NCBI RefSeq assembly: GCF_905220415.1
Contig: NC_059558.1
Coordinates: 5,220,501-5,284,500, forward strand
DNA length: 64,000 nt
From: Colias croceus
Lineage: Eukaryota > Arthropoda > Insecta > Lepidoptera > Pieridae
Reading direction: 5' to 3'
Shown here: positions 11,678 through 26,600 of the stretch, piece after piece
Numbering within the stretch: position 1 is the first letter of the stretch
How the letters are laid out: each line of letters opens with the position of its first letter
Notes under the pieces: model-generated
Databases searched by the model: none
Told to the model about the DNA's origin: nothing
The model's input: only the letters and a program-made list of their open reading frames with translations
Position numbers and translations under genes: made by a program

Positions 11678-14600
11678 ATGGCAGCGGACAGCGACGGGCC
11701 AGGCGCGGCGGGCGGCGGCGCGTGCGGCGTGGTGGTCACCTGCGAGGGCGACCTGCGCGACCCGCGCTTCCCCGCGCGCCTGCGCCGGCTGCTACGCGAG
11801 CTGCGCGTGCTGCTCGCGGAGCCACACCCGCACACGCTTAAAGTTAACAAGGTTAGTGTACGCTGTAGTAGTAGTAGATAGATCTTTCAATCGAAATAAT
11901 AAAAAGACGTGTGGCACTCGGGGACTGCAGCGGTAAAGCTATTGCATAGCATGCCTTCAAGCCACACCTCCGTGCCCGACGGAGTGGGGAGCGTGAGGTT
12001 TTTTCGTTACGGAATTTCTGGATTCGGTCCCCGCGCTCAAGGCCCGCGATAGAAACTATGCAATAGCTTAAAAAAAAATGAATGTATTTTTTTTTTTGAG
12101 TAAAAAAATCTTAGTCTTTGAACCAATTTTGATGGTTCTTTTTCTATTTGACAGTTCTGATTATTTGAAGGCTATTTCGGTTTTATTCAAAACATGTGGT
12201 TATGGATAATTTTTTTTATCAATTTAAATGAAATTACAAACTAGACTATATTTTGTCACCGCATAGATTCGCTATCGCAACGTTGGTAGTCTGAAATTAA
12301 AACATTCTCAACTCAAAACATTTATTTAATCAATTAAACTTCTTCTAGAAGCACTTTTGGATAGTCATACATTTACCACCGATTCGAAAGCAGTATCTAT
12401 GGAGAAGAATGAATGAATAGTAGAGTACTGTTTAACATTTTCAGTAATATTTAGAAGTTGTTCTGTAGAACCGCGAACACATTTTTTTTATAAGATGTCA
12501 TTGTCAGTGTTACTCAAAATGAAGAAAAAAACCATCCACGTGAAGACGGACATCCGCGTGGACGGAGTCGCGGGCGGAAGCTAGTTTTACAATATAGGAG
12601 GATAGAGCATTGACCGAAATTGTAATACAATAAAGGAAAATTTAATCTCTTTTCCAGTATATCTATTATTTAGACAAAATATATTTAAAAAAGAAATCAT
12701 AATTGAGTATTTGAATAAAAAATTTTTTTGTGCTAAATGGAAAGATTATATATTAGTTTATAACAAAACTATTTTTTTTAATTTTTTTTTGCAATAATTC
12801 AAAAGTTATTTCAAAATAAAAATTAGTCTTTGAATCCAGTACCGAAAACACACCGACAACTCCCGAAGCGTCACCCGGACGCGTGTGACGTCATAATGTT
12901 AGTTTTCACACATTGCAGTTGATAGAAAAACGTATACAACTAAAACATTTTGACGTCACATCTATGGTGACCAGTCGTGGCGCGTTTATAGTCACGTGAT
13001 TTTAATTTAAATTTCATCAATTTTTAATTGCTTTTATTTATTTGAAAATAATTTTTTTTGGTGTTTTTTGCATTAAATATCAATATTATTAATAATAAGG
13101 TTTTAAAATACATAAAAAAAATCAATAATTTTTTTTTATTCAAATACTCAATTGTTATGTATTTATTGAAAAATTGTTTGTAAAGTGAAAAAGCAGCAGA
13201 CCGCACACAGGAACTATATCCTACAGCCCAACTTGTCTTCTTGGGAGATTTTAATGCGTGTCATGCAGACTGGTTATACCCATTCCAGAAGACTGACCAT
13301 GCTGGAAAAGAGACGTTTAACTTCGCCACATCTTTCAACCTTTACCAGCTGGTGAATGAAGCTACTCGGGTCCCGGATATTGAAGACCACACAGCTAATT
13401 GTCTTGACCTTTTTATGACAACTGAACCAGACCGATATGTGGTTACGGTTTCCGCTCCACTGGGATCATCCGACCACTGTCTGGTTAAGTCAGTGTCGAC
13501 ATATTCTCCTCCAGACATCACTATAAGAGGAAGAAAAAGAATATGGAGATACAAGTCAGCCGATTGGGACGAGATGCGTCACTTTTTTGCATCATATCCT
13601 TGGCGGCAAGTATGTTTCTCTTCCACCGACCCATCGAAAGTTGCAGATGATGTTACCGACGTTATCCGTCAGGGAATGGAATATTACATTCCATTCTCTG
13701 ACGTTCTCGCGGTTGACAAAGCTAGACCATGGTTTAACAAGGAATGTAGGCAAGCTGATCATGTTAAACAGAACGCCTTCAAAGCATGGGTCGATGCTCG
13801 CACTCGCAAATTACCCGATGTTGGTGCAAAAAAGAGATCCTTCAATAGAGCGGCCAAGTCATGTAAAAAAGTTTTGAAAAAAGCTCGATATGATCATATC
13901 CGACGGACAGGTGAAAAGCTTGCAAAATATCCACCCGGTAGCAAAGCTTTTTGGTCTCTAGCAAAAGCTATTGAGTCTAACTTCTCTCAGTCTTCACTTC
14001 CACCACTCTTGAAACCCGACGGTAACCTGGCTCACACAGCAAAAGAGAAAGCCGATGTTCTGGCCTCACTGTTTGCTAATAATTCACATCTCGACGATAC
14101 CAATTTAAGTCCACCGATAATTCCCCACCGTGGCTCATACATGTCAAAAATTCGTATTACCAACAAAGAAGTACTAAAAATTATGCAAAATCTTGATGTG
14201 AATAAAGCCAGTGGGCCCGACGGGATTCCTGCAGTGGTTTTGAAGACCTGTGCACCCGAGTTGTCTCCTATTCTGACGCGCCTATTTCGCCTTTCCCTTT
14301 CGTCTGGAATTGTGCCTAAGGCTTGGAAGCTTGCCAACGTGCAGCCAGTGCATAAGAAGGGATGTCGTGCTGATCCGTGCAATTACCGTCCGATTTCAAT
14401 CACGTCTTTACTATGTAAGATTATGGAACGTGCATTGAACTATCGACTTCTCGCGTACCTAGAGGCCAACGATCTACTGAACGATCGGCAATACGGTTTT
14501 CGCCCTAAAAGATCAACTGGCGACCTTCTAGTACACGCCACGCACCTATGGGGAGAAGCCATTGAGAACCATGGTGAAGCATTAGCTGTATCATTGGATA

Positions 14601-17600
14601 TCTCGAAAGCCTTCGACAAGGTTTGGCACGAATCCCTTCTAAGCAAGCTCCCTTCCTACGGCTTACCTCCAGTCCTCACAGCTTGGATAGCCGACTTCTT
14701 GAGGGAACGATCTATTCGGGTAGTCATCGACGGCTGCTCGTCTAATCAATTGGCAATCAATGCCGGCGTACCTCAGGGGTCTGTTCTCTCCGCAACCCTC
14801 TTTCTGATACATATAAATGACCTTCTCCAATCAAACATCTTTGGGTATGCAGACGATTGTACGGTTGTGGAGAGATACTTGTCAAATGCTCGTGCAACAA
14901 ATGTTACCATCCAGAACGAGAGAGAGGCCATGGTGCAGCGAATAAACCAGACTCTACAAAAAGTATCTCAATGGGGAGATGCCAACTTAGTGAAGTTTAA
15001 TGCTGCCAAAACACAGGCGTGTCTTTTTTCTGCCAAAAGGAGTCCCCTCACCTTAACTCCCTCTTTCCGCGGTGTGTCGATAGAACTAGCCGATAACTTA
15101 GAAATGCTTGGAGTTTCACTATCGCCAACCCTCAACTTTGGCCAGTTTATTACGTCCAAAGCTCAACTCGCAGCCAAAAAACTTGGCATACTAGCTAAGG
15201 TGCGGCAGTATTTCACATCTGAACAGCTTTTAACTCTTTATCAAGCTCAAGTTCGATCTTGTGTGGAATACTGCTGCCACCTCTGGGCAGGTACCGCCAA
15301 ATGTCACCTCGATGTTCTGGAAGCTATGGAACGTCGCGCCAAGCGAATTATTGGAAACGACCGGCTATTCGAAAACCGGCTTCTGAGCCTTGGTCATCGC
15401 CGCAAAATCGCCAGTCTCTCAGTTTTTTATCGACTTCATTTCGGGGAATGTGCAACTGAATTACATGGCCTTATCCCGGCTTCCCCTTTTTTCCAAAGAA
15501 CGTCCAGGCGCACGGCGGGATACCACCCTTATCTGGTAGAAATGCCGACTGCACGCACAGCACGCTTTGCGTCCTCCTTCTTAATGCGAGCTGCCAAAGA
15601 GTGGAATTCTCTGCCGGCGTCCGTCTTTCCAGAGAAGTATAACATGGGAATTTTCAAGAGACGAATTAACAGGCACTTTCTAGGCGGGCGTGACTTACCA
15701 CCTTAGATCTCGTCACCACTTTCCATCAGGTGGGACTGGGGTCAAGCGTCCGCCTATCTATGTATAAAAAAAAAAAAAAAAAAAAAAAGTATTAAACTAA
15801 TGGAATATGCAAAAGTATCTATCAGATAACTGTTAGCCAATTAGCATGGTGATAATATGACAGATACTTAAGTTTGTTGTTCAATATGAGATCTTAGTGC
15901 TAGGGAAAAATTGTCATTAAATATTTCAATATTACTAATTTTTTTTGTCTGGTAAAAAAATGGCAGTATAAAAAAATGGTTAAAGTTTAATTGGTTGTAG
16001 TAAAACTTAAAAGTAATAGTTTTTACAGTAATATTTTAGTTCATGAAATAATGAAAGGGTTTAATTTTTGTGTCTCATTCAACTCAACAAAAACTTCCCT
16101 TCATTTCATTATCAAAAAATTCATTTACCCTAAAATATAATATATGAAGTTGTCGGATTCTTTTTTTTTAGAAAATTTTTGGTACAGGAAGTTTGCGATT
16201 ATCATATAAATTAGCCGCGTAAAATATTTACTATTTATATTAAACTATCGAAATTAAATGGAGCTATTAAAATAAATTAATTAATAGCAATACATCTGGC
16301 ATTGAACATGGTCATGGACAGTCTATGATGACGTGGCGATGATTTGAGAATTGTTAAGATTATCTTGATAAGTTTGCATGATTACTATAATTTGTTGAAA
16401 GAAAAAGATTGATCAGACTCATAGTTATCATAGTATCTTGTGTTAGTAGTGTTGCAATGCGACAAAAGTTTTTATTACCATAGTAATTTTACTACTCGGA
16501 TTTGGGGTAAAAATTATGTTACTGATCTAATAAATAGTATGATAGTTTTTAACCGACTTCAAAAAAAGGAGGAGGTTATCAATTCGGCCGGTATGTTTTT
16601 TTTTTATGTATGTACACCGATTACTCCGAGGTTTCTGAACCGATTTAAGTGATTCTTTTTTTGTTCGATGCGGGATGGTGTCGAATTGGTCCCATAAAAT
16701 TTTTATTCAGATAGGACCAGTAGTTTTTATTTTATGAGCATTTTTGTCCAGGTATTTGTAAATGTTGCAAGTGCAAGTTTGAAGTCGGTTGTTTTTAACG
16801 CAGTTATTGACTTGTTCATCTTTATGTCTTGGACTTTAATAGATATGTATGTGTAAGTATAGTCTGGTGTAAATTTATAATAATAAACATTATGTTCAAG
16901 TTCAATGTTATAGAATCTATCTTTGTTTTTGGTTAAACATTTTTAGTACAATGTGTGTTCGGTTATTCTAGGAGGATCATATTACATTCCTCATAATTCA
17001 CGAATTAATTAAGTACATAATTTAATTACTGACGAAGGTTGTAATCCTGTAGAGTCTAGACGCTGTAGTTATTATTATGCCTTAAACGTGTGGCATAAAG
17101 TTCAAATCGGTTTTTTAGTTCTGAAGTTGCATTCTTCATTAATCCTTCTTTCCCTCTGGCATATTTAAAATGCACTTTCGTCTCTTTATCGAGATCTATT
17201 CCTACCTATGCGGACTACACGTGTATGACTTCAGAGTGGTCATGTGATTTAGCTTGATCTATGTAATTATGCGGTGTTCATGTGACATACTCGAAAATGG
17301 CTTATGGGAACTCTCGTCTACTCTGTAAGTTGCTAAGTTATAGTATATACATATTATGGCTTATTTCAGAGTGATCAGGTTATTTGTCAAAGACAGTACT
17401 ATTTAAGTGGGTTGTCATAAAATAAAATGTATTCGTAACGCGTTACACGAGGAGCCGTAGAACTCAGTGACGTACCACGTGACGTCATAAAGCAGGAATA
17501 TTTTCAGTGTATTAAACTCTTCCTCTTCCGACACTCGAACTTCTTGTGTTTTAATAACTAAGGCCCCAGAACCACAGACACAATAGAAAATCTATTGTGT

Positions 17601-20600
17601 CTGGGACCGATCGGGCCGCTTGGGGCTCAATGGGCTAAGACTGCTGTAGTGTATAACGCGGTTGTTGTATAAAGGTACAAGTCCGAGACGGGCCGCAGAC
17701 CGCAAACTGCAACAACAAACTGCAAGCGACACCACTTGTTTCTATGAACATCTATGAAATTGATTCTAAGCGCGGCGACACTGCTGCCTGCAGACGCGAC
17801 ACGCAGCAATTCATAGATGTTCATAGAAACAAGTGGTGTCGCTTGCAGTTTGCTGTTGCAGTTTGCGGTCTGCGGCCCGTCTCGGACTTGTACCTTAAGT
17901 GACGCATTGTACAGGTGGAGCCGTGGAACTCGGTGCGCGTGACGCTGTCGGTGCCGCGCGCGGCGGCGGCCCGGCTGCGCGCGCTTGCCGCGGCCGGCGC
18001 GCCGCAGCTGCGCGCGCTCGGCATTCTGTCGGTGCAGCTCGACGGCGACGCGGCCGTCTCGCTGCGGCTGCAGCACGGCGCCGAGCTGAGGATCAACACG
18101 GAGGCGGATGGTAAGCGTGAAACATTTTTATTAATTTTTATCGTTTTCCCTAAGAATTAGGTAAATTTTCCAAAAAAAAAAAAGTTAAAAACGTCAAGTA
18201 TTACAGTGTAAAACATTTGTATTACTTTTTATCGTTTTCCCTAAGAGGTAAATTTTCAAAAAAAGTTAAAAACGTCAAGTATTTTAGAAACTAGTATGTT
18301 TCGACTAGGTACTATGTACTTTCTTTCTTGAAAATGAGCTATACTTTCACCCCGTTAAATTTATAAATTACACCTATAACAAGGCACCCTGTATGTAAAG
18401 ATATAGTGTGTATTTATGTACAATACAATACATGTTTAAATATATGTGTCTATTTGTGTATGTTTTCTTGTGTTTGGGGGTTAAAATATGTCTCCGTGCC
18501 TACTTTCATCGATATATTATCAAAGAAGAAGCATTTCGTGTGAAAAAATAAATAATTCACAAAATTACATTAAAGATGTTATTAGGTTGTAAATTAATTT
18601 TACACAGCTGTTTTTATTTAATTTATGATCCGACTCGAAGGACCAAATAAAAAGTTACGTAAAGTAGCATTGGTTAGAACTTAGTTTATTTTAAAACGTA
18701 TATTTTCAGCTTGCCCAGCTTGCGGAAATTCCTTTTCTTGGTCTATAGTTAATATTCATTTTATGGATTACTAATCAGTTTAAATTATTTATGCATTCAG
18801 CACTAAATCTTGCACTGCATTGAATTCGATATTCTAATTTTGAAAGTCCTAGAGTGCTTTTATTATTTAAATTTTGAATATGTATACGGATGACAAGGCT
18901 GTAAATTTTGTTGTTTTTTATTATATTATTGGTTCGTGTTTAAATATTATATTTATAAATTCAATTATAATCCATACTAATATTATAAATGTGAAAGTAA
19001 CTCTGTCTGTCTGTCTGTCTGTTACTCAATCACGCCTAAACTATTGAACCAATTTGCATGAAATTTGGTATGGAGATATTTTGATACCCGAGAAAGGACA
19101 TAGGCTACCTTTTATTGCGAAATATGTACCACGGGCGAAGCCGGGGCGGACCACTAGTAGTTAATATATTACGTAACTTATCTGTATAAATAACATCGAT
19201 CATCTTCAATTCATGCGCCACACTTTTTTGGGCACATGCTCCTCTTTTTATGAAATGTGTAATAAAAACATGTTCCTAACGTTGAAGGACAGACAATTTT
19301 AAGGACTTGATGCATTTACCTTTAATATTAATAATATTAATTGCATATATGGAACCAATTTTTAGAAGACGGCTTATACATTAAATTAGACATAAAAATA
19401 AACGCTGAATTCATAATTTTAGTGTAAAATCCATTTCTGATGAATTATAGCATAGTGACATTTATTCCATAATATTGTAGATAGACATAGGCTACCTTTA
19501 TATTAAAAACAAAAGTAATGGTCTAAAAATGCTGGTAGAAATTAAAACATTTTCCAGAGAGATTTCTTTAGAAATTTATAAATTATGACTTAATCCTGTC
19601 ATAGATGCGGGCACATCACGATCGCAATCCAACACTGAACTGCTGGCCAACCTCGGCGGCATCGGGCGGCTGCTGGCCGACGACGGCGCGTCGACGAGCG
19701 GCAACGCCGCGCACGCGGGCGGCGAGCCGGCAACGCCGCGCGACAACTTCAAGTCGCCGAACACCGTGTGCCCGATGGACGGCAAGATACCGCAGAACAT
19801 TCCCACGCCGACGTCGGACCGATGCGAGTTCCCGTTCGGCAGTATGACGCAAGCGCGGGTTATACACCGCAAGGAGAATACGTTAGGTGCGTTAATCTGT
19901 ACTTATATTATAAAGCTGAAGAGTTTGTTTGTTTGTTTGAACGTGCTAATCTCAGGAATCAGGTTTGAAAAATTCTTTCGGTGTTAGATAGCCCATTCAT
20001 CGAGGAAGGCTATAGTTTCCTGTATGTAATTGGTTAAGACACTAAGCAAACTTTATTTGCAAATTTTTATATTGTAATTAAGTCAGCGTGACTGACATCT
20101 GTAATACTACCAATTGTACAAGTGTTTTTGAGCGGTGTTGACCACTTAATATCAGATGGCACACCTGCCCCTTTGCTTGCTATGACATAAAAAAATAGCG
20201 TGTGTGCCGAGCACACGTGTCAGAAGTGAAACTTCTTTGGCAAGATTCAAAGATAACAAAATCGTCGCCGTACTCCATGGGGGTATTGCCATGACGCGAC
20301 CTTGAAATTTTACTCTCAAAGTGCCTGAGGAAGTTTCACTTAAAAAAAAATTAAATGATTATGTAGATAGTGCATGTGTATTGTGTAACTGAGAATACTG
20401 TTGTTTATAGGATCACTTAACATTGTGTAACAATATGTCACAGATAACTACCTCATTAACTTGTTACATCATCGTATTGATAAAAAATCTTATCTTTACA
20501 TCTTTTTATTATTTTAACACATACAACATCAGATCAATCATTTTTATAAAAATACTCAAAGTAATGTAAAATATGTAATGTACGAGCTAATATTATAAAT

Positions 20601-23600
20601 GCGAAAGTTTGTTTGTTACTCCTTCACGCTAAAACTGCTGAACCGATTTTCATAAAATTTGGCAAACACATAATAAATTAAGTAACTTGGATTGACACAG
20701 GAACGTTTTTATACCAAAAATCTTTTGAACGGATACTATACGGGTGGAAATAGAATAGAATAGAAAACACTTTATTGTACAATGCCCACAAAAATAACAT
20801 TTACATAAATAATAACTTAAAATAAAAGTACAATTTGGCGGCCTTATCGCTTAAAAGCGATTTCTTCCAGGCAACCTTGAGATATAGGAAAAATAAATCA
20901 TTAAATAGGTAGAAAGTGCATAAATACATACATATACAAGAAAGTGTAATTGTACATATCTAGTAGGTATATTATATTCCTTATTATTATTGTTGAACTG
21001 AATCTACTTTATTGGGGTTGGAAAAATATTAAGTGTAACATTTTTTCGTTACGCGTGACATTTTACCGTTACGCGCCATCTTTTTCTTATCCCTACCACG
21101 CGTGATTCGACGTATTTCAGTAAAGTTGCAAAATATTTTTGGAAAAATAACGTCATAAATAAGTTTCACTTCTTACGTGTGTACACTAGTACACGCACAC
21201 ATTTTTTTTAAGAGTATAGTATAATTCAATAACGTGACATTCACTCGCAGGTTTACAAGCGAGCCCGCTGCGCCCCGCAAGCGTGCCGAGCGGGGCCAGC
21301 ACGGCCAGCGCGCCGACGGCCGAGCCGGCGCAGTTCGCGCGCCCCTCCACGTCGTCGTTCCCCGGCCCGCCGCCCCCGTACCCCGCGCCGCCGTCCCCCG
21401 CGCCCCCCGCCCCGCCCACGGTGGCCATGTCGTCGCCGCTGCTGGTGAACCTGCTGCAGAACGATGCGCCCGCGCCGCAGCCGAGGGCGAAGCCGCCGCA
21501 CCCGGCCAAGCTGGACCGCTTGGAGGACTCGCAGGTGCGTTGTGTTTGCAAAAGCAGGTAGTGAAACAGGTGAACATGTTATGTGCACTGTGTTTTGTAA
21601 TTCTTTAAGTTTATTTTGTAAGTGCGATAAATTATAATTAATACTATAATTAAGTAATGTAAAATCTGTAGTTAAATCTTTTTCAAAATTTAATGCCTTA
21701 TTCTATTCTATAGGTAATATTTACCTTTTAAAGGCTTTTGCATGTTTAAGACGTAAGTTATGCATCAATTAATTATTTACAATTACAATATGATGTTTAA
21801 CTATTTTTCGACTAGTGAAAAAATTCAGTTATACACATAGCTACATACATGCTGAATGACTGTAATTGTCTACCAAACTTATTGCTAATCATTTATATGA
21901 TTGATAACTTAAATTAACACTTATCAAAAAATAATGTTCGGTACATATAAATTTATAAGTAGTGTAGGTAGTAGGTAAGTGTAGTAAATAGTTACTCACA
22001 CTAATTTATTATCTCCAGGTTGAGCTAGCGGTCGGGCGAGCACCATTCGAGTACCGCGGCGCACGACCCACAATCCGACCGCCCGCGCCCTCAGCCTCCC
22101 CCCTGCCCACGCAAACCCGTCAACAGCGGCCGAACTTTATCCGCCGGGCCTTCGTAACGCGGCCCAACCCCCCCACGCAGTACCGGGCGCCGCCAAACGC
22201 GACGATAGTCACGAGGGCCCGGTTCCCCCAGTACCCCGAGTTCCCTCCGCCTCCGCCGCCGTACAGGCAAGCGGCGCCGAGGCCGAGGATACAGCCGCCC
22301 AGGGTCACGCAGGAGGACCTGCAGGCGTTATTACCACCACCGCCGACGTCAATGGATCAGAAGACGCAGTCGAGCTTTCAGGTACGGAGTGTTACTATTA
22401 CTGTTTTGTAGAACATGGCAGATCAAGTGTCCCACTTTTGATTAATTGTGATAGTTAATTCATTAGTTAGTTTATTATAACATTAAGAAACTATGTAACA
22501 TAATGATTTATATTGTTAATATATGCTTCTATTGCGCTCTTGGTACAACTATTTCATTGTATTGAAAACTTGTAAATTAACACCAAACTAGATTAGATAC
22601 TAAAATGATTAATGTAGTTTCTTTATTTTAATTTTTACAAAAGTTAGCTTTGCAAGCAAGTTGCATATACTTTTTTGTGTCTCTCTCTTTCTGCTATGTG
22701 ACAACCTCGTGAATAATCACATCAATATCAATTTTATCTTCTCTGTCTGTTTATGTTCGTACTATAATAATATTCAGATATGTTTTTATATTTTAAATAG
22801 AACAAATTAACACTTATCAGGTATGTAAACAATATATGCGTTGTTAACGTTGCCATTACAATTGCAGGAATTCCAGCGGTACCAGCAGCAGTACAACGCG
22901 AGACAGCGAGCAGCCTCGCGGGCGGCTTCCACGGCTGACTGGAACGAGCCCTACCGGGACACGCTCGGCCTCTCGCTGCCCGACCTACCCGACAACTGCG
23001 ACCTCGACCAGCTGCTGCCCACCCTCGGGGCAGACCTCAACCTCGACGACATCTCCGACCTCGACTCCAACAAGCTCGACCTCCTCTACGAGCAGGACCT
23101 CCCCAACTCGGCCGACTCCAACCCCGACGCCCTGCTCCAAGAGATCACCGGCGTCCAGTACAACCCTCCCGTTAACGGGCCCTGCTTGGATATCACCTCC
23201 AATCAGCCCGGCGATGTGCCTTCCAAGTCCGCAGAGACGTTCAACGATAACTTCATGCCTCCACCGCCTGTGCCTCCGCAAACTAAGTTCCATAATAGCC
23301 CTAATCATACGGTGACGCAGAATCCGCCGTTCAAGTCGCCGCCCAACACGACGGTGTCGTCGTGTAGTATGAGCATGGAGCGGGTCGATAGGAGTACGAA
23401 TCACTCGACGTCGATGCCGCCCCCGTTACGTTTGCCGGTTCGAGCGACCGCTTCAGTTTCCACTGCAACAGTTGGCTCGCAAGCAACCGCGCAAGAGATA
23501 GAGGAACAGAGCAAAAGATACCTCATCAAAACGCTCATGAGGGACGACGTGCCCTCTCCACCGAAGGAACAAGAGAAGAAGCCGGAAGAAGTTACCGTGG

Positions 23601-26600
23601 CGCAGTGTAAAGTTAAAGAGAATGAAACGCCCGAACTTTTTGGCGTGGCTAAAGTAGCCGAGGATGAAAGTAAAAAGGAAGAGGATGTGAAATCGAAAAA
23701 CAAAGTTATTAAGAAGGAGATGAAGGATGATAAGCTGGTAGCGCAGAAGGGCGGGAAGCCGAGAACGGGCGGGGCGAAGGAGAAACCCGCCGTTCTGAAA
23801 GACAAGATTGTACGCGATGGAAAACCTGCCAAAGTTGCCTTACCGCGGCCGCATGCCGCCAAGCCTTCGGCGCCTGTAGTGGAGGCGCCCAAATCCCCTT
23901 CAGGTGAAAAGGAATCAATTAAATTAAGGCTAAAACTCGATAAGAATGAGCCTGTCGTACAACCGATGTACAAAGCCGATGTCAGTTTCATCAACCAACA
24001 AGCCAAGGGTGAGAAACCGACAGACGGCGAGCTCAGAGTGCCACCGCTTCACATTAGCCTTAGAGGTCCGCATTCCGCCGTCATAAAGAACTCGAAAAAA
24101 GAAAAGAAAAAATTCACGCCTGGTGATTTACACACGAAAAAGAATAAAATTCGGAAATCCCTCGACTCAGATGAAAAATCGCATCGGAGGGATTCCGAAG
24201 AGTCTCTCGCGACGAAATCGAGTGATAGTACTGAAAACTCAAAGACTGATGAGTATTTAAACCTCAAGAACATAAAGTTAAATAATCACTATGGGGAAGG
24301 AGAGACTATAAAGGCGGATGTGAGCGGAGACACGAGCGCCGTGTACAGAATGAAGGCGATATCGAAAAACGCGCATTTAGTAACAAAGTCGCACGACTAT
24401 AAACTCAATAACAAAATACAGAGCTTAGATATGAAGCTGAAGAAGAAATCGAAGCTTCTCAGCGAGAGCGGGAAAGTAGCGGAGAAAGAGAGGGACAAAG
24501 AGTGGCGGAATGACCTGTTAGAGAAGGAGGGGAAATATGCGCAGAACGAGGGCTACAGAGAGACGAACAATCACGACGCGAAAAAGAAGTTACCAGCGAA
24601 GGTGGATAAGGACGGTGCGAAATGTGATATAAAAACCAGTGAAGTGCAATCGGTGAACGTGAACGCTGAATGTGAGAACGAAGGTGCTAGTGAACTGGAC
24701 AGTAGGTTGCTCAAGTGTCATAAAGCCTTGGAACGGACGCTCAGTGCGGACGACGCCGAGAGCAAGTTCGAACACGACGAGACCAACAAGTTGAAACGGA
24801 CACTCACCGATAGTGCAATTACCTCACCCAATGGGTTACTCTCCTCTGAGAAGAAGAGGAAAACGGCCCATAGTTCCTGTCCAGGTAAGTCTTGTGTATT
24901 TTATACGTGAACGTTTTTACGGTACAAATTAGTATATAGATAGATAGATAGCAAATGAGTTTTTACTGTATATTGTTAAGAAAATGGGCATTATGTAAAT
25001 AATAATTATTTTAAATAAATTATTGTTGAAATGTGTAAAATTATTTACGTGATTGGCAATTGAATATTTAATAGTACCTATTTAATATTTTCTTATTTTA
25101 TCAACTATGATATCTAAATTCATTTATTTACTTACACATTTGTGTATGATAACTATTTTTCTTATTTTTTTTCAAATATTTTCTTTTTTGTATTATTGGA
25201 TATATGATTGCCTCTTTCAGCATATACAGAACAATCTGCTTAAAATTGAATTCTGTACATACTTGTAGCATAACACTGTGTTAACCTACAGTGCATGCAG
25301 AATTCTAATATATTTATATTGTTATATTGTTTAGTTAGTGTGTGTACCAATAAAATGAAAGAGTAACAAATATCTCATCATAAAACTATAGAAAAATATT
25401 TAAATCCAAACTAAAATTACTAAACTATCCTTAATCCTTATTACTGTTCAGCTTTAAAAAATGTTACTTTTTTTTTTTATTGGTCCAAATACTATCAAAA
25501 TTTATTACAACTTCAACATTAAAAAAATCAAAATGTTTACAAAATTATTGCTTCTGTACATGTGACTTAATAATATTCGTAAATTCAATATATTTCCTAT
25601 ATAAATAAATTTAGACAAATTATTATAAATTAAAATGTATAGAAATATATATAAACAGAATGAAATGAATTGACACTATTGATAAATATTTTCACACAAA
25701 AATTATTTTGCATGAAAATCTAAATATATTTAAGCTTAGCTAAATTTTTCCGAAACATTTTGAAACTTGTAAAGTAACGAAATTTTTGAGAAAATCATTA
25801 AATAAAATTTTATTAAACATGAAATCGTTACTCTCGCGTTTTCTTTCTATTTACCTGACTTTTGAGTTACTTTTATATGTAGATAGTACAATAAGTATTA
25901 ATAAATTCATTGTATAATAATAAAATATTGGGCATTCCATTTTTATTCCATATAAAAACCTATTATTCATTTATATTCTCATAATTCCATTTTTCATAAA
26001 TCATTAGAATGTATAAAATAACTTGAAATATCAAACAAATGCCCATTTTCTTATGATATAGAACATAAACATCACTAAATTACCTAGTCATGGTAGAATT
26101 CTGATTTATTTTTATTCCCTAAATAAGAAAGCATAATGATTTACTTATTTATTGCTTTAAATCATTGTTTATGTATCCATTCTAATCCCATTTGATTTTG
26201 CAAATATATCATTTGAAGTATCTTAATTCTTAATGCACATTAAGTCTTTTTTTAATTTAAAATTTTGCTTTAAATATAAAAGGATAATGTTTCAATCTCA
26301 TCCGTTGACTTTTTTATGTCAAATTAATTCATATCTAAATTAAAACTTACACACTCAAGTAGAATAATCTACAGGAGGATAAATCCTCCAATCAGCTGAT
26401 TATACAAATATTTACAGGAGTACCTTTGTTTGCGTTCCAGATCCTCCTGGATCGACAAACGTAGGCACGATAGGCGCGAGCCGAGTGGACTCATCTCCGC
26501 CTGCCTCTAGTCAGCGATCCGGAGCCGTTTCCCCGAGAAGGAAAGAGAGGCCCAAGGACAAATCCTACTGCAAACTCGTCGCTGAACGAACTGCGAGACC

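Noticed and set aside
22985..24006. Long minus-strand frames opposite NCOA6 exon 6
   Set aside because: Antisense shadows of a strongly coding exon with family support on the plus strand.
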